From Lachnospiraceae bacterium (lineage in GTDB: Bacteria > Bacillota > Clostridia > Lachnospirales > Lachnospiraceae): a DNA stretch of 64,000 nt. This document shows positions 46,554-56,745 of this stretch, piece after piece. The DNA is taken from assembly GCA_017453065.1 (NCBI GenBank), contig JAFTKW010000001.1:62001-126000 (forward strand), read 5' to 3'. The notes beneath the pieces are model-generated. The model made no database searches. It was not told the origin of the DNA and was given only the letters and a program-made list of their open reading frames with translations. The number at the start of each line of letters is the position of its first letter. Positions within the stretch are counted from its first letter, which is position 1. The position numbers and the translations under genes were made by a program.

Positions 46554-48824
46554 TTAGCGAAGTTTCCAAATATCTCTATCGTACTGCGCGATAGTTCTGT
46601 CAGAAGAGAAGAAACCAGCTTTAGCAATATTTACGAGCATCATCTTTTTCCATCTTCTTCTGTCTTCATAGTCTGCAAAGACTTTATCCTTAGTTTCAAT
46701 GTAGTCTTCCAAATCAAGCAATGTCATGAACCAGTCTTTGTTCAAAAGCTCTTTGTACAATCTCTCTAAGTTTTCCTTGTGTCCTACAGCCAAAGCCTGC
46801 TCGCTTACGATAAAGTCTACCGCAGCTTTGATTACAGGGCTGTTTTCATAAAACTCTCTGGAAACATAGTCTGCATCAGCATAATGTTTGATAACGGTAT
46901 CGGAATCCTGACCAAAAATATAGATATTGTCATCTCCAACCAGTTCATGGATTTCTACGTTAGCACCATCGGATGTACCAAGGGTAACTGCACCGTTAAG
47001 CATAAACTTCATGTTACCTGTACCAGATGCCTCCTTGGATGCCAAGGAAATCTGCTCAGATACATCACAAGCAGGAATCAATCTCTCAGCGTAGGTTACG
47101 TTGTAGTTCTCAACCATTACAACTTTCATGTAAGGGCTAACCTCTGGATCCTTTGCAACGATTTCCTGAAGAACAAGAAGCAAATGGATAATATCCTGAG
47201 CGATTACATATGCAGGAGCTGCCTTTGCACCAAAGATAAAAGTAAGTGGTCTCTGAGGCTTTTTGCCTGCTTTGATTTCCAAATATTTATGAATGATATA
47301 GAGTGCGTTCATCTGCTGACGCTTGTACTCATGCAAACGCTTAATCTGAATGTCAAAGATAGAGTTTGGATCAATTTCAACACCCTCTACCTCTGTGATG
47401 TGTTTAGCAAGAGCCTTTTTCTTATCATACTTAATTTCTTCGATTTTGTCTAGGACTGCATCGTCTTCGATGAATGCCAAAAGCTTTTCAAGTTCTGCAG
47501 CGTCCTTCTTGTATCCAGTTCCAATTGTTTCGTCCAAAAGTGCCACCAATTCCTGGTTGCAGGACTGAAGCCAACGACGGAATGTAATACCATTTGTCTT
47601 GTTGTTGAATTTCTCAGGATAAAGCTTATAGAAGTGATTCAGCTCTGTCTCCTTCAAAATATCTGTATGAATCGCAGCAACACCGTTTACAGAGAATCCG
47701 TAGTGGATATCGATGTGAGCCATGTGTACTCTGCCATCTTTGTCAATGATCTGTACCTTTGGATCTGTGTACTTCTTCGCAATTCTCTTGTCCAATTCTT
47801 TAATGATTGGAACAAGCTGAGGAACTACTTTTTCAAGGAATTTAAGTGGCCATTTCTCAAGCGCTTCTGCAAGAATAGTGTGGTTGGTGTATGCACATGT
47901 CTTGCTTACCACTTCGATAGCCTCATCCATAGTAAATCCTTCTTCCTCTGTGAAGATACGAATTAACTCTGGAATAACCATAGTAGGATGTGTATCGTTG
48001 ATCTGGATTACGACATGCTCATTTAACTTGTGAAGGTCGTATCCAGCTTCTTTTACCTCTTTCAAAATCAGTCTTGCGCCGTTTGAAACCATGAAGTACT
48101 GCTGATAGATACGAAGCAAGTTACCAGCCTCGTCAGAATCATCTGGATAAAGGAACAAAGTGAGGTTCTTTTCAATCTCCTCTTTGTCAAAGCTGATGCC
48201 ATCTTCAACCAAAGACTCATCTACTGTCTCAATATCAAAAAGGTGCAATTTGTTTACACCGTTCTCATAACCAACTACATCGATGTCATACAATCTGGAT
48301 GTCACTTTTCTGTCGCCAAAAGCAACCTGGAAAGAAACATCTGTCTTGTTAAGCCAGCCCTGTTTTTCAATCCATTCGTTCTTCTGTGCATCCTGCAACT
48401 TGTCTGTGAATACCTGTTTGAACAAACCGAAGTGGTAGTTCAGACCGATACCATCACCAGGAAGTCCCAGTGTAGCGATAGAATCCAAGAAGCAGGCTGC
48501 CAATCTACCAAGACCACCGTTACCAAGGGATGGTTCTGGCTCAACCTCTTCTATCTCTGCCAAAGATTTGCCATAGGAAGCGAGCACCTTGTTTACTTCT
48601 TCTCTTACGCCCAAATTGATTAAGTTGTTGCTCATCAATTTACCAATCAAGAATTCTGCGGAAATGTAATAAACCTTTTTGGAACCAGTGATAGGTTTTG
48701 TCTCATTGATTAAGCTCTTTGTAAAGTTCAAAAGACCATAATACAATTCCTCATTTGTGCAAGCCTTGATATCTTTCCCGTAAAGATTCAAAACTGCCTC
48801 CTGTAACTGTTTTTCTACGTTCAT
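46554..48824 (-). CDS. glgP: Glycogen/maltodextrin phosphorylase
   Basis: 756-residue GT35 enzyme releasing glucose 1-phosphate from alpha-glucans using pyridoxal phosphate. The PLP lysine is in [15 protein letters not shown], with [16 protein letters not shown] and QINDTHPT near the N-terminal half. The ATG at 48824 has AAAGGAG upstream and starts 14 bases after the lacI stop. With malQ it converts linear maltodextrins or stored glycogen to glucose and glucose 1-phosphate. Confidence 0.97.
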   Translation of the reverse strand: MNVEKQLQEAVLNLYGKDIKACTNEELYYGLLNFTKSLINETKPITGSKKVYYISAEFLIGKLMSNNLINLGVREEVNKVLASYGKSLAEIEEVEPEPSLGNGGLGRLAACFLDSIATLGLPGDGIGLNYHFGLFKQVFTDKLQDAQKNEWIEKQGWLNKTDVSFQVAFGDRKVTSRLYDIDVVGYENGVNKLHLFDIETVDESLVEDGISFDKEEIEKNLTLFLYPDDSDEAGNLLRIYQQYFMVSNGARLILKEVKEAGYDLHKLNEHVVIQINDTHPTMVIPELIRIFTEEEGFTMDEAIEVVSKTCAYTNHTILAEALEKWPLKFLEKVVPQLVPIIKELDKRIAKKYTDPKVQIIDKDGRVHMAHIDIHYGFSVNGVAAIHTDILKETELNHFYKLYPEKFNNKTNGITFRRWLQSCNQELVALLDETIGTGYKKDAAELEKLLAFIEDDAVLDKIEEIKYDKKKALAKHITEVEGVEIDPNSIFDIQIKRLHEYKRQQMNALYIIHKYLEIKAGKKPQRPLTFIFGAKAAPAYVIAQDIIHLLLVLQEIVAKDPEVSPYMKVVMVENYNVTYAERLIPACDVSEQISLASKEASGTGNMKFMLNGAVTLGTSDGANVEIHELVGDDNIYIFGQDSDTVIKHYADADYVSREFYENSPVIKAAVDFIVSEQALAVGHKENLERLYKELLNKDWFMTLLDLEDYIETKDKVFADYEDRRRWKKMMLVNIAKAGFFSSDRTIAQYDRDIWKLR

Positions 48825-48838
48825 GTTTTTTGTCTCCT

Positions 48839-49828
48839 TTAACATATAATATCCAGATATTGTAATCTTTCTATACTATACGGCATCAAAATTTCCTGAC
48901 CCTTTTCCCCTTTCATAAGTCTGGAAATTTCTTCCACCGCTTCAGCCGATAAGTTTCTAAAGTTCTGCTTGATAGTGTACATCTGCTTACCCACATAGCC
49001 CATCAGCATCAGTCCATCAAAGCCACAGACCGGTCTAAATATGTCCATCTCAGTCAGTGCCTTCATAGCCCCGATTGCCATAAGATCTGACGCACACACC
49101 ACCGCATCTGACTCAATCGCATTCTTAAATGTAATATTTCTGGCGGCCAATTCGCTAAATTCGCCATCCTTTACTACCAGTTTCAATTTCATGTCTTTCG
49201 CAAGAGTCTTGATACCCTGCAGACGTCTTTCTGTCACGTAGCCGTTTCGCTTTCCTGCAATATAGAGTATTCTCTTACAGTTGTTTTCTTTAATCACTCT
49301 CTTTGCCACATCGTATTGAGCCTTTGCCTGATCAATCCACACTGTGGACGTCGAGTCATTTACCATTGGAGCGTCAATAAGTACTATTTTAAATACTTGC
49401 GCCTGAACCAACTGATGTAGTACCTTGTCATCCTTACTCATTCCATAAATGATGATTCCAGAAATATTCTGAGATTTGAAATAAGCAATTATCTCCTCCA
49501 AACTCTTGTCCTGAATCATGGAAAAGAACACGGTGATGACATCCAAAGAACATTCCTTTGCCTGATGCAAGGCCCCTGCAAGATACTGCATATCAATCTC
49601 ATCAATGGCTTGCGTCTTCGTCACCAGGTTCATAAGTAAAGCCACTCGTCCAGCCTGCTTAGAAGAAAGGGCAGCTGCAATAGTGTTTGGGATGAAACCT
49701 AACTCTTCAATGGCATCATTTACCTTTTTCTTTGTCTCCTCGCTTACGTTGGGATAGTGGTTCAACACTTTGGAAACTGTGGAAATAGCTACCCCTGCGT
49801 GCTTGGCAACATCCTTAATTGATACCAT
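48839..49828 (-). CDS. LacI-family regulator of the glgP-malQ operon
   Basis: 329 residues. [23 protein letters not shown], hinge [14 protein letters not shown], then a periplasmic-binding-like effector domain. The ATG at 49828 has AAAGGAG upstream. It is the first gene of the lacI-glgP-malQ transcript, with a CG-centred palindrome (49844-49855) between its promoter and start, so autoregulation is likely. The effector is probably a maltodextrin or glucose derivative. Confidence 0.93.
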   Translation of the reverse strand: MVSIKDVAKHAGVAISTVSKVLNHYPNVSEETKKKVNDAIEELGFIPNTIAAALSSKQAGRVALLMNLVTKTQAIDEIDMQYLAGALHQAKECSLDVITVFFSMIQDKSLEEIIAYFKSQNISGIIIYGMSKDDKVLHQLVQAQVFKIVLIDAPMVNDSTSTVWIDQAKAQYDVAKRVIKENNCKRILYIAGKRNGYVTERRLQGIKTLAKDMKLKLVVKDGEFSELAARNITFKNAIESDAVVCASDLMAIGAMKALTEMDIFRPVCGFDGLMLMGYVGKQMYTIKQNFRNLSAEAVEEISRLMKGEKGQEILMPYSIERLQYLDIIC

Positions 49829-49843
49829 ATTTTTCTCCTTTCG

Positions 49844-49855
49844 GAAAACGTTTTC
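49844..49855 (-). promoter_or_regulatory. LacI-type operator before lacI-glgP-malQ
   Basis: Perfect 12-bp palindrome GAAAACGTTTTC, 7 bases downstream of the promoter -10 and just before the ribosome site. Confidence 0.7.
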
Positions 49856-49862
49856 TATAAAC

Positions 49863-49891
49863 ATCATACAAAACGCCTGACGGAATGTCAA
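49863..49891 (-). promoter_or_regulatory. Sigma-A promoter of lacI-glgP-malQ
   Basis: Minus strand TTGACA (49886-49891), 17-base spacer, TATGAT (49863-49868). The -35 is embedded in an inverted repeat (AAAACGC..GCGTTTT, about 49870-49897) that may also help end the upstream GGDEF transcript. Confidence 0.75.
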
Positions 49892-49915
49892 GCGTTTTTT
49901 TCGTATATTTTCGTA

Positions 49916-51544
49916 TTATTCGTTTTTCTCTTTCATTTTGAACTTGTTATGATACATCTCAGAGTCTGCTCTGCTTCGCGTATCATTCAAGTCTACATCT
50001 GTCAGTTTGTCAAAACGGGCACTTCCATAGGCAATGCTTATCATCATATCTGGATGTGCTTTGTTGTATTTGGCGAAAGCATCATCCAACCTTGCAAGAA
50101 AGACATCCGCCTCTTTTAGCTTAGTTGCATGAAGTAAAACGCAGAATTCATCGCCACCTACACGGAACACACTTCCACTTCCACCCAAAATATCTTTGAT
50201 AATAGAAGCACTTTCGATGATGTATCTGTCACCATACTCATGTCCCTTAGTGTCATTAATCAGTTTTAAATCGTTTAGATCAAACATGATTACTACGCCA
50301 CTATCTTTTTCCACATCCACTCCACGAATCATCTCTGCCCAAGCCAATCGGTTGAGGCATCCTGTCATCTGGTCATGGTAAGCTAATTTTTCAAACTTCT
50401 GAGCCTCTGACAAAGCATCCAGCAATTTGCGTGTTTCGCGGATAGTGGTGTAGCCCAGCGAAGCTACGTAAATAAGGAAGCCCAACGCTCCTAGGTACAT
50501 ACTAACTGTACCCTGTGAAAAATAGTAGCGCGCCAAATCTACAAATGTACATGCGAAACAAATTAGCAGACAGATAATATTCACTTTGCGTTTTGGAGAT
50601 AATCCATATTTCTTGATTTCCCATAACACCATGTAAACTCCAATGGCAATACCCACAATGAATGTCACATGGGTAAACCAAAGGGTCTCTCTAAAGTCTG
50701 CGATATTAAACAATTGCATACTAACGCAAAAAGCAATATTCACATAACTGAGGAATTCTATGGTGCGCCAAGCGGTGTGTTTCTTACCGCCGTGCAATCC
50801 TCCGATAAACATAGAAAACGGAATTGGGATTAGCATCAACGCAACAAATGGAATGTAGCTGATGACAATATTGTTGTAAAATATCATCTTTGCTGCTGGC
50901 AAATCCGTGATTTGCCAGGTACTGATACAGATTGCAAAGAAGCCCAAATGCATCAGGTCCTTGTTTACCTCTCTCTCCTTGTACACAATCAGCACATAAC
51001 ACACAAAGCACACGCCGATGATCAAGGTGATAAAGCTCAGCACCATGGGCAGTGCATCTTTCGATATCACATCCACCACGATGTCATACTTCTCGCCGAA
51101 ATAAAATGTCGGAATAATCCCAACCGCACTTTCATACGGAGTCCACATTTCCACGCGTACCTTGCTCAGTCTATCCTCTTCCAAAATCGGAATCATGTGC
51201 CATGTTACACCTGCTGTTTTGCCGAACCCATTTCTAGGGTCAGGAGTCAGACGGTACACCATAGTATCGTTTAAAAATACTGCTACACTCTGGTGAATCG
51301 TTGAAAAAGCAAGTTCACTTCTTCCGTTTTGCACTTCTGGCAAAGCAAATTCTACAATCGTCTTATTTTCTTCTTTCGGTGAACCTTTTCCTGCCTTACC
51401 TTCCCAAACCTCTTTAATGACAGTGAAATCATTATTTTGACGCAAGCGATATTCCACATGCCCGAAGGATGAGTAAATAAAAAACAGCAATATCATCAAA
51501 AGTCCAAATACAAAGCCATATCTTTTGAGTTCGTTTCTAACCAT
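49916..51544 (-). CDS. Membrane diguanylate cyclase (GGDEF domain)
   Basis: 542 residues. One N-terminal membrane segment, then an extracytoplasmic domain (about 30-165), seven or so membrane segments (about 170-375), and a C-terminal GGDEF domain with intact RVGGDEFCVLL. This layout matches 7TM sensor cyclases with an outside ligand domain. It should make cyclic di-GMP in response to an unknown signal. No inhibitory RxxD pair is evident immediately upstream of GGDEF. It starts 10 bases after the phosphofructokinase stop, so it belongs to that operon. Confidence 0.9.
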   Translation of the reverse strand: MVRNELKRYGFVFGLLMILLFFIYSSFGHVEYRLRQNNDFTVIKEVWEGKAGKGSPKEENKTIVEFALPEVQNGRSELAFSTIHQSVAVFLNDTMVYRLTPDPRNGFGKTAGVTWHMIPILEEDRLSKVRVEMWTPYESAVGIIPTFYFGEKYDIVVDVISKDALPMVLSFITLIIGVCFVCYVLIVYKEREVNKDLMHLGFFAICISTWQITDLPAAKMIFYNNIVISYIPFVALMLIPIPFSMFIGGLHGGKKHTAWRTIEFLSYVNIAFCVSMQLFNIADFRETLWFTHVTFIVGIAIGVYMVLWEIKKYGLSPKRKVNIICLLICFACTFVDLARYYFSQGTVSMYLGALGFLIYVASLGYTTIRETRKLLDALSEAQKFEKLAYHDQMTGCLNRLAWAEMIRGVDVEKDSGVVIMFDLNDLKLINDTKGHEYGDRYIIESASIIKDILGGSGSVFRVGGDEFCVLLHATKLKEADVFLARLDDAFAKYNKAHPDMMISIAYGSARFDKLTDVDLNDTRSRADSEMYHNKFKMKEKNE

Positions 51545-51554
51545 GGTATTTTCC

Positions 51555-52781
51555 CTATTTTCTTACTAGGTGTTTCGGAGTTCCGTTTTCGTAAATTGGC
51601 ACAAGCTCGCCCATAATCAGTGGTCTTGCATACGCCTCAAATTCTTCTGTCATGCTGCAGCCATCTTCACCAACCCAGTTAAATGGAACATTTCTTTCCA
51701 CGTTGGCAATAGAATGGATATCATGCACTGCGGTTTCACACTTGTATGGGTTGTCGGAGACTCTATTTAACGTCACCATAACCCCTGTTTCACCAGAAAG
51801 TGCTGCATTCACAGCGGCCTTACCAGCCATTCTTGCCTCTTCTATATCTGTCAGGGAAGCGATATGGGTTGCCGCTCTTTGCAAAGTAGAAAGTTCAACC
51901 GCTCTAGCTTTTACTCCCAATTTGCTTGAGAGAAGCTGTGCCAAGAATACACCACAGCCGCTAAGCTGAGTATGTCCAAACGCATCCTTTGCTCCGCCTG
52001 CACCAGTAAGTTCACATACAAAACGTCCATCTGCCACCTTGATACCCTCAGATACCGCGATGACAATGGTCTTCTTTTCCTTGGTCAAAGCATCCACCTT
52101 GTCTACAAACGCATCTACGTCAAAGACTATCTCTGGTAAATAAATTGCATCCACGCCTTCACAGGTCTCATCCTTAGCAAGCGCTGCTGCCGCTGCCAAC
52201 CATCCGGCATGTCTACCCATGATTTCTACAATCAGTACCGCGGTTCTGTAATCTCCGTACACCGCATTGTCTCTAATTAACTCTTTCAAAGAAGTTGCAA
52301 TATATTTTGCTGCCGAGCCAAACCCAGGGCAGTGATCTGTGACTGGCAAATCGTTGTCCACCGTCTTTGGCACGCCCACAAAGCGCTGTTTCTTGCCATG
52401 TGCTGCTGCATAGTCGGAAAGCATCTTTACGGTATCCATGGAATCGTTACCACCGATGTAAAACAATGCATCAATGTCGTTCTTTTCCATAACTTCAAAA
52501 ATTCTCTCATAGACCTGCGTTCCATCTTCTGGCTTTGGCATCTTGAATCGACAAGATCCCAAAAAAGCGGAAGGTGTACGCATCAACAGTTCAATGCCAT
52601 CCTGTGTACTTAGGTATTCATCTAAATCCAATATTTTTTCTTCCAAAAAGCCCTGAATACCGAACACCATACCATAAACTTTGTTTACCCCTGCTGCCTT
52701 GGCCGCTTCATAAACACCTGCCACAGATGAATTAATCACTGCGGTAGGTCCTCCAGACTGTCCTACTACAATGTTCCCCAT
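51555..52781 (-). CDS. Phosphofructokinase, probably pyrophosphate-dependent
   Basis: 408 residues of the PFK superfamily, producing fructose 1,6-bisphosphate. Two diagnostic positions point to pyrophosphate as donor: GGNDSMDT, with Asp where ATP enzymes have Gly (GGDGS), and GVPKTVDND, with Lys where ATP enzymes have Gly (PGTIDND). Also seen are GQSGGPTAVINSS and MGRHAGWLA. The first Asp of GGDD is Asn here, unusual for PPi enzymes. It lies 4 bases after the yfhO-like gene and 10 before the GGDEF gene. Confidence 0.88.
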   Translation of the reverse strand: MGNIVVGQSGGPTAVINSSVAGVYEAAKAAGVNKVYGMVFGIQGFLEEKILDLDEYLSTQDGIELLMRTPSAFLGSCRFKMPKPEDGTQVYERIFEVMEKNDIDALFYIGGNDSMDTVKMLSDYAAAHGKKQRFVGVPKTVDNDLPVTDHCPGFGSAAKYIATSLKELIRDNAVYGDYRTAVLIVEIMGRHAGWLAAAAALAKDETCEGVDAIYLPEIVFDVDAFVDKVDALTKEKKTIVIAVSEGIKVADGRFVCELTGAGGAKDAFGHTQLSGCGVFLAQLLSSKLGVKARAVELSTLQRAATHIASLTDIEEARMAGKAAVNAALSGETGVMVTLNRVSDNPYKCETAVHDIHSIANVERNVPFNWVGEDGCSMTEEFEAYARPLIMGELVPIYENGTPKHLVRK

Positions 52782-52785
52782 TTCT

Positions 52786-55320
52786 TTATTCCTCCTTTGT
52801 TTTTTGCATAAACATCCAAAATAAAAAAATACTTACACAACAACTTGATACCAATATACCAAACAAGACACCTTGTGGTCTATAGTGCAATTCGACAAAA
52901 TGGGTTCCCGACTCGATTGGCACAGAAACCATGGAGCCAAGCCAATCTTCCGTTTCTGTTACCTTTCCATCTACCAGCACCGTCCAGCCACTGTCCTTTG
53001 GAATGCTAAATACCAAATTTCCATCCTGACTGGCTGTGATACTGCCAGACATATATCCATCTTCATACTCCGAAACGCTAAAAGGTTCCTCTCCAAGTGC
53101 AGCCACCGTCTGTTCCAAAACCTCTGGCCTTAAACGGTAAATCTGCAAATCGATCGGCTGTCCTTCCTCTTCCCCGCTTTCCTGCGTAAAGAGCCAGGTC
53201 TCACCCTCTTCCAAGTATCCCAAATCTAGGATGCAGTTACGCTTCAAATCATCAAACTTTCTAACGTCCGAAGAAGTCTCTGTAGCGCCTTCTGTCACCA
53301 CATTTCCGTTTTCATCCACCTCGGAAAGTCCTTGCACTGGACTCATATTTATCTTTTCTATCTTATGAGGTACATAAGCATAGTAATGTCCGCTCTGTTC
53401 TACTTCCAACATACTGCCGCGAAGTTCATAGGTGTACATAGTCTTTTTGCCCACCATCACCTGCGCCATCTCGTTCTGTGTAACCAGCCCATTGCTTCCA
53501 CCCTCGATGAGTTGATGCTCCAAGCTACTTTTTTCTTCCTCTGTAAGGACAAAACCAACAGGCAAAGTATAGCGATGTTTGTATAGTTTCATCTTGCCAC
53601 TTTCTCCTGCCAGAGTATAGAGCACTTCCCCTTCCTCTGTTTCAGCAAAGGTATATCGAACTCCCAAAAGAGCCGCTGTAAATCCTGTCATGCCATCTGC
53701 ATAGTAGGAAACCTTTCCTCCCTCCATACCGATATCATTGTAGAAGCCTGCCATGGCACTTGCTGTAGTAGAAGAAAAAATAGATACACCTTTGTATCCT
53801 GCCAAAGCTCCATCATTTTTGGTCATATTACATCTACTGTCAAAACGATAGAACTCCTCCGCTTCTTCCTCCGGAATCTGCTCAAGTAAATTCTGATAAT
53901 TGGTCCATTTGGTCATGTAGTAAGTTCGCTGCACTACATCTACGCTGGTCTCAAACATATTTACACTGCTCTCTGTCACCAGCAACGCCACCGCCATCAG
54001 TAGCACCACTTCTCTCGCCTGATGGAAAAAGAAATATACACACGCCAGTACAGCGTATATTCCAAAAAACACCCAAGAGATCGCTGCCACGCCCACTGTA
54101 AATCCGTCTGTGCTAACAAATATCCCACACAGAGTCATAATCACACATCCCACCAGAACAGATAGACCAATCCATACTGGTTTCCAGGATTTGATATGCA
54201 TGACCACTTCAAACATCATGGTCAACATCAAAAAGATATATAAAAAGGACTGTCTCGCAGGCAAACTATCTGGATAGTTCAGCCCATGCCAAATGAAATT
54301 CAACGTATTCACAGAAAAGCTGAGCATCATAAATGCCGCCAAAAGTCCCTTGGCAATTCGCTGTGCGATGGGCACTTTGCCGCAGAACAGATAAGCAGGA
54401 AACAGGAAGAACACCGCCACGGAGCAAAACACATTTGGCCAATGGTCCAACCCGATTTCCACCGGATTGGCAGTGAAATGTCTGGCGATTACTTCCAGAC
54501 CATTGAAATAGATCTCTATGGTCTTTGGAAAAGAAGAATCATCAAAACCGGTGGCTACCATCGCCATCATCACTGGAATCAACAATACTGCTGCCATACC
54601 TCCTGCCAGAAGCGATGACACTCCAAATTTCCAGATGCTGTGTAGTCTCGTCTTCCAATTTACTTTTTCTGTCAAAAACAGCACCACATAGTACAGCACC
54701 AAAAACAGGCATAGCATGATGGACAAATAATAGTTCGTAAAAATGGAAGCTGTAAGCATAATCGTATACAGCCCAGTTCTGCCTTGCTTAACAATTCGCT
54801 CCAAGCCCAAAATAACCAGCGGTGCCAGCCAAATGACATCCAACCACATAGGATTCCAGTTGTAAGCCGCTACAAATCCAGACATAGCATACAAGGTACT
54901 GAATCCCAGCACAATGAGTGATGTGGTTTCAAAGCGCTCTCTCAAATAGTAGGCAAAACTAAAGCCACAAAGACCTATCTTCAAAATGATGAAGAAAGTC
55001 ATAAACTCAATAATCAAATGCTCTGGGCAAAAATACACCAAAAGATTGGTAGGTGTAGCAAGATAATATGCAAAAATGGATGTGAAATCACTTCCTATGC
55101 CTAAGTTCCAGGCAGATGCCAAACTTTCTCCTTCATGTAACTTACGCCAAAGTTCTCTAAGGAAGGGTACATACTGATGATACATATCACAGTGCATAAA
55201 GCTGTTTCTACCGAATGGATACACTCCTCTGATTGCGCAAATCACCATCATCGCCACAAAAGGAATCACAAAAGCCAATATATATAAATACTTACGTTTC
55301 AAATTCCGAAAACAATTCAT
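52786..55320 (-). CDS. YfhO family membrane protein
   Basis: 844 residues with a dozen or more hydrophobic segments in the first two thirds and a large extracytoplasmic C-terminal part, ending with a last membrane helix (VLFGILVSSCCVSIFLFWMF). Opening motifs RNSFMHCDMYHQYVPFLRELWRKL and FAYYLATPTNLLVYF are typical of YfhO. In Bacillus and Listeria YfhO acts in glycosylation of teichoic acids from lipid-linked sugars (GT-C type). It leads an operon with PFK and the GGDEF gene. Confidence 0.9.
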   Translation of the reverse strand: MNCFRNLKRKYLYILAFVIPFVAMMVICAIRGVYPFGRNSFMHCDMYHQYVPFLRELWRKLHEGESLASAWNLGIGSDFTSIFAYYLATPTNLLVYFCPEHLIIEFMTFFIILKIGLCGFSFAYYLRERFETTSLIVLGFSTLYAMSGFVAAYNWNPMWLDVIWLAPLVILGLERIVKQGRTGLYTIMLTASIFTNYYLSIMLCLFLVLYYVVLFLTEKVNWKTRLHSIWKFGVSSLLAGGMAAVLLIPVMMAMVATGFDDSSFPKTIEIYFNGLEVIARHFTANPVEIGLDHWPNVFCSVAVFFLFPAYLFCGKVPIAQRIAKGLLAAFMMLSFSVNTLNFIWHGLNYPDSLPARQSFLYIFLMLTMMFEVVMHIKSWKPVWIGLSVLVGCVIMTLCGIFVSTDGFTVGVAAISWVFFGIYAVLACVYFFFHQAREVVLLMAVALLVTESSVNMFETSVDVVQRTYYMTKWTNYQNLLEQIPEEEAEEFYRFDSRCNMTKNDGALAGYKGVSIFSSTTASAMAGFYNDIGMEGGKVSYYADGMTGFTAALLGVRYTFAETEEGEVLYTLAGESGKMKLYKHRYTLPVGFVLTEEEKSSLEHQLIEGGSNGLVTQNEMAQVMVGKKTMYTYELRGSMLEVEQSGHYYAYVPHKIEKINMSPVQGLSEVDENGNVVTEGATETSSDVRKFDDLKRNCILDLGYLEEGETWLFTQESGEEEGQPIDLQIYRLRPEVLEQTVAALGEEPFSVSEYEDGYMSGSITASQDGNLVFSIPKDSGWTVLVDGKVTETEDWLGSMVSVPIESGTHFVELHYRPQGVLFGILVSSCCVSIFLFWMFMQKTKEE

Positions 55321-55360
55321 TTAAGTCAAGTTCTCCTAATTTATGGATATACAAAGTAAT

Positions 55361-55382
55361 TTTATCACAGTACTTTGATAAA
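55361..55382 (-). promoter_or_regulatory. 22-bp palindrome upstream of the yfhO-like operon
   Basis: TTTATCA and TGATAAA half-sites around an AGTACT core, one mismatched pair in 22 bp. It overlaps a TAAAAT -10-like sequence about 40 bases before the yfhO start, consistent with an operator. Confidence 0.55.
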
Positions 55383-55443
55383 AGCAAAATTTTTAGTGCG
55401 CTTGTTGCGCAACGCTGCAGAATTAATATTGATAAGTTCACTT

Positions 55444-55473
55444 GCAAGCAAATACACTTTACTGGCAAGCAAA
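55444..55473 (+). promoter_or_regulatory. Direct repeats upstream of the nagA promoter
   Basis: GCAAGCAAA at 55444-55452 and 55465-55473, spaced 21 bases (two helical turns), ending 4 bases before the -35. This fits an activator binding tandem half-sites. Confidence 0.45.
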
Positions 55474-55477
55474 CTTC

Positions 55478-55506
55478 TTGACCTTGTGCGCTTGCGAATT
55501 TACAAT
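55478..55506 (+). promoter_or_regulatory. Sigma-A promoter for nagA
   Basis: TTGACC (55478-55483), 17-base spacer, TACAAT (55501-55506), 30 bases before the nagA start. Confidence 0.7.
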
Positions 55507-55536
55507 ATGATTAGAAAGTAAAAGAGGTGCCTAAGC

Positions 55537-56682
55537 ATGATTATCAAAAATGGTCTTGTGTTTACAGAGAATGGTTTTGAATCCAAGGAACTTTATATAA
55601 AGGATGGTATTTTTAGTACAGAAACTAGTGCAAACCAATCACAAATCACAGAGGAAATCCTAGACGCAACCGGTTTGTATGTCATCCCCGGCTTGACCGA
55701 CATCCACTTCCATGGATGTATGGGGCAAGACTTCAGCAACGGAAGTCTAGAAGCCATTGAAGCAATAGCAAAGTATCAAGCCAGCCAAGGCATCACCACC
55801 ATATGTCCTGCCACCGTAACCCTGCCTGCTGACCAAATCAGTCAAATCTGTGAAGTTGCTGCAGATTACGCTAACCAGCATGGCTCCATTCTATGTGGCA
55901 TCAATTTGGAAGGCCCCTTCCTCTCTGCCAAAAAGAAGGGGGCACAAAACGAAGCCTTTCTTCAGCGCGCTGACCTAGACAAATTTCAGGCATGGCAGAA
56001 ATCAGCAAAGGGACTTGTCAAACTAATTTCTATAGCCCCAGAATTTCCAGAGAACATGGCTTTTATTCGTGAGGTCAAGGATTCTGTTACTGTATCTCTA
56101 GGTCATTCCAATGCGGATTACGAAACTGCCATGAAAGCCTTTGAAGCTGGCGCAAGCCATGTGACACATCTATTCAATGGTATGTCCCCTCTGGCTCATC
56201 GAAATCCCGGTGTTCCAGGTGCAGCTTACGACTGCCAGCACGCCATGGTAGAACTGATTGGTGATGGTGTCCATATTCATCCTGCCATGATTCGCACAGC
56301 CTTTTCTATCTATGGAGCAGACCGCATCGTCCTCATCAGCGATAGTCTGGAGGCCACCGGCATGTCAGATGGCACCTATCAGCTTGGCGGACAAGAAGTC
56401 ACTGTCAAAGGAAATCTAGCCACGCTTGGTGACGGCACTATCGCCGGTTCAGTCACCAACCTAATGGACTGTGTACGCTATCTAGTTAAAGAAGTAGGCA
56501 TCCCTCTTGAAACGGCCATTAAATGCGCCGCTGTCAATCCCGCAAAATCTATTGGTATCTATGACAAATACGGCAGTTTGGATGTGGGAAAGGTTGCCAA
56601 CTTTGTACTGCTGGACAAAGATCTGAATTTGAAGGGTGTGTATATCTGCGGTAAAAAACAAACGCAAAAAAACAAAAAATAG
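55537..56682 (+). CDS. nagA: N-acetylglucosamine-6-phosphate deacetylase
   Basis: 381-residue amidohydrolase giving glucosamine 6-phosphate and acetate. Metal and substrate motifs: GLTDIHFHGCMGQDF (the first His of the HxH pair), INLEGPFLSAKKKGAQN (metal Glu), LGHSNADYE, GASHVTHLFNGMSPLAHRNPG, and the catalytic Asp in LISDSLEATGM. Start ATG has AGAGG upstream. No nagB is adjacent. It recycles amino sugars from peptidoglycan or imported chitin and mucin sugars. Confidence 0.96.
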   Translation: MIIKNGLVFTENGFESKELYIKDGIFSTETSANQSQITEEILDATGLYVIPGLTDIHFHGCMGQDFSNGSLEAIEAIAKYQASQGITTICPATVTLPADQISQICEVAADYANQHGSILCGINLEGPFLSAKKKGAQNEAFLQRADLDKFQAWQKSAKGLVKLISIAPEFPENMAFIREVKDSVTVSLGHSNADYETAMKAFEAGASHVTHLFNGMSPLAHRNPGVPGAAYDCQHAMVELIGDGVHIHPAMIRTAFSIYGADRIVLISDSLEATGMSDGTYQLGGQEVTVKGNLATLGDGTIAGSVTNLMDCVRYLVKEVGIPLETAIKCAAVNPAKSIGIYDKYGSLDVGKVANFVLLDKDLNLKGVYICGKKQTQKNKK

Positions 56683-56700
56683 AAACTAAGGGGCAAAAAT

Positions 56701-56744
56701 AATCCCTTCCATGTGGTAAACGCCGCCACTTGGAAGGGATTTTA
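56701..56744. terminator. Bidirectional terminator between nagA and the MORN gene
   Basis: Stem of 16 bp with one mismatch, outer arms AATCCCTTCCA / TGGAAGGGATT, followed by TTTAT on the plus strand and A/T-rich on the minus. It serves both convergent genes. Confidence 0.85.
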
Positions 56745-56745
56745 T

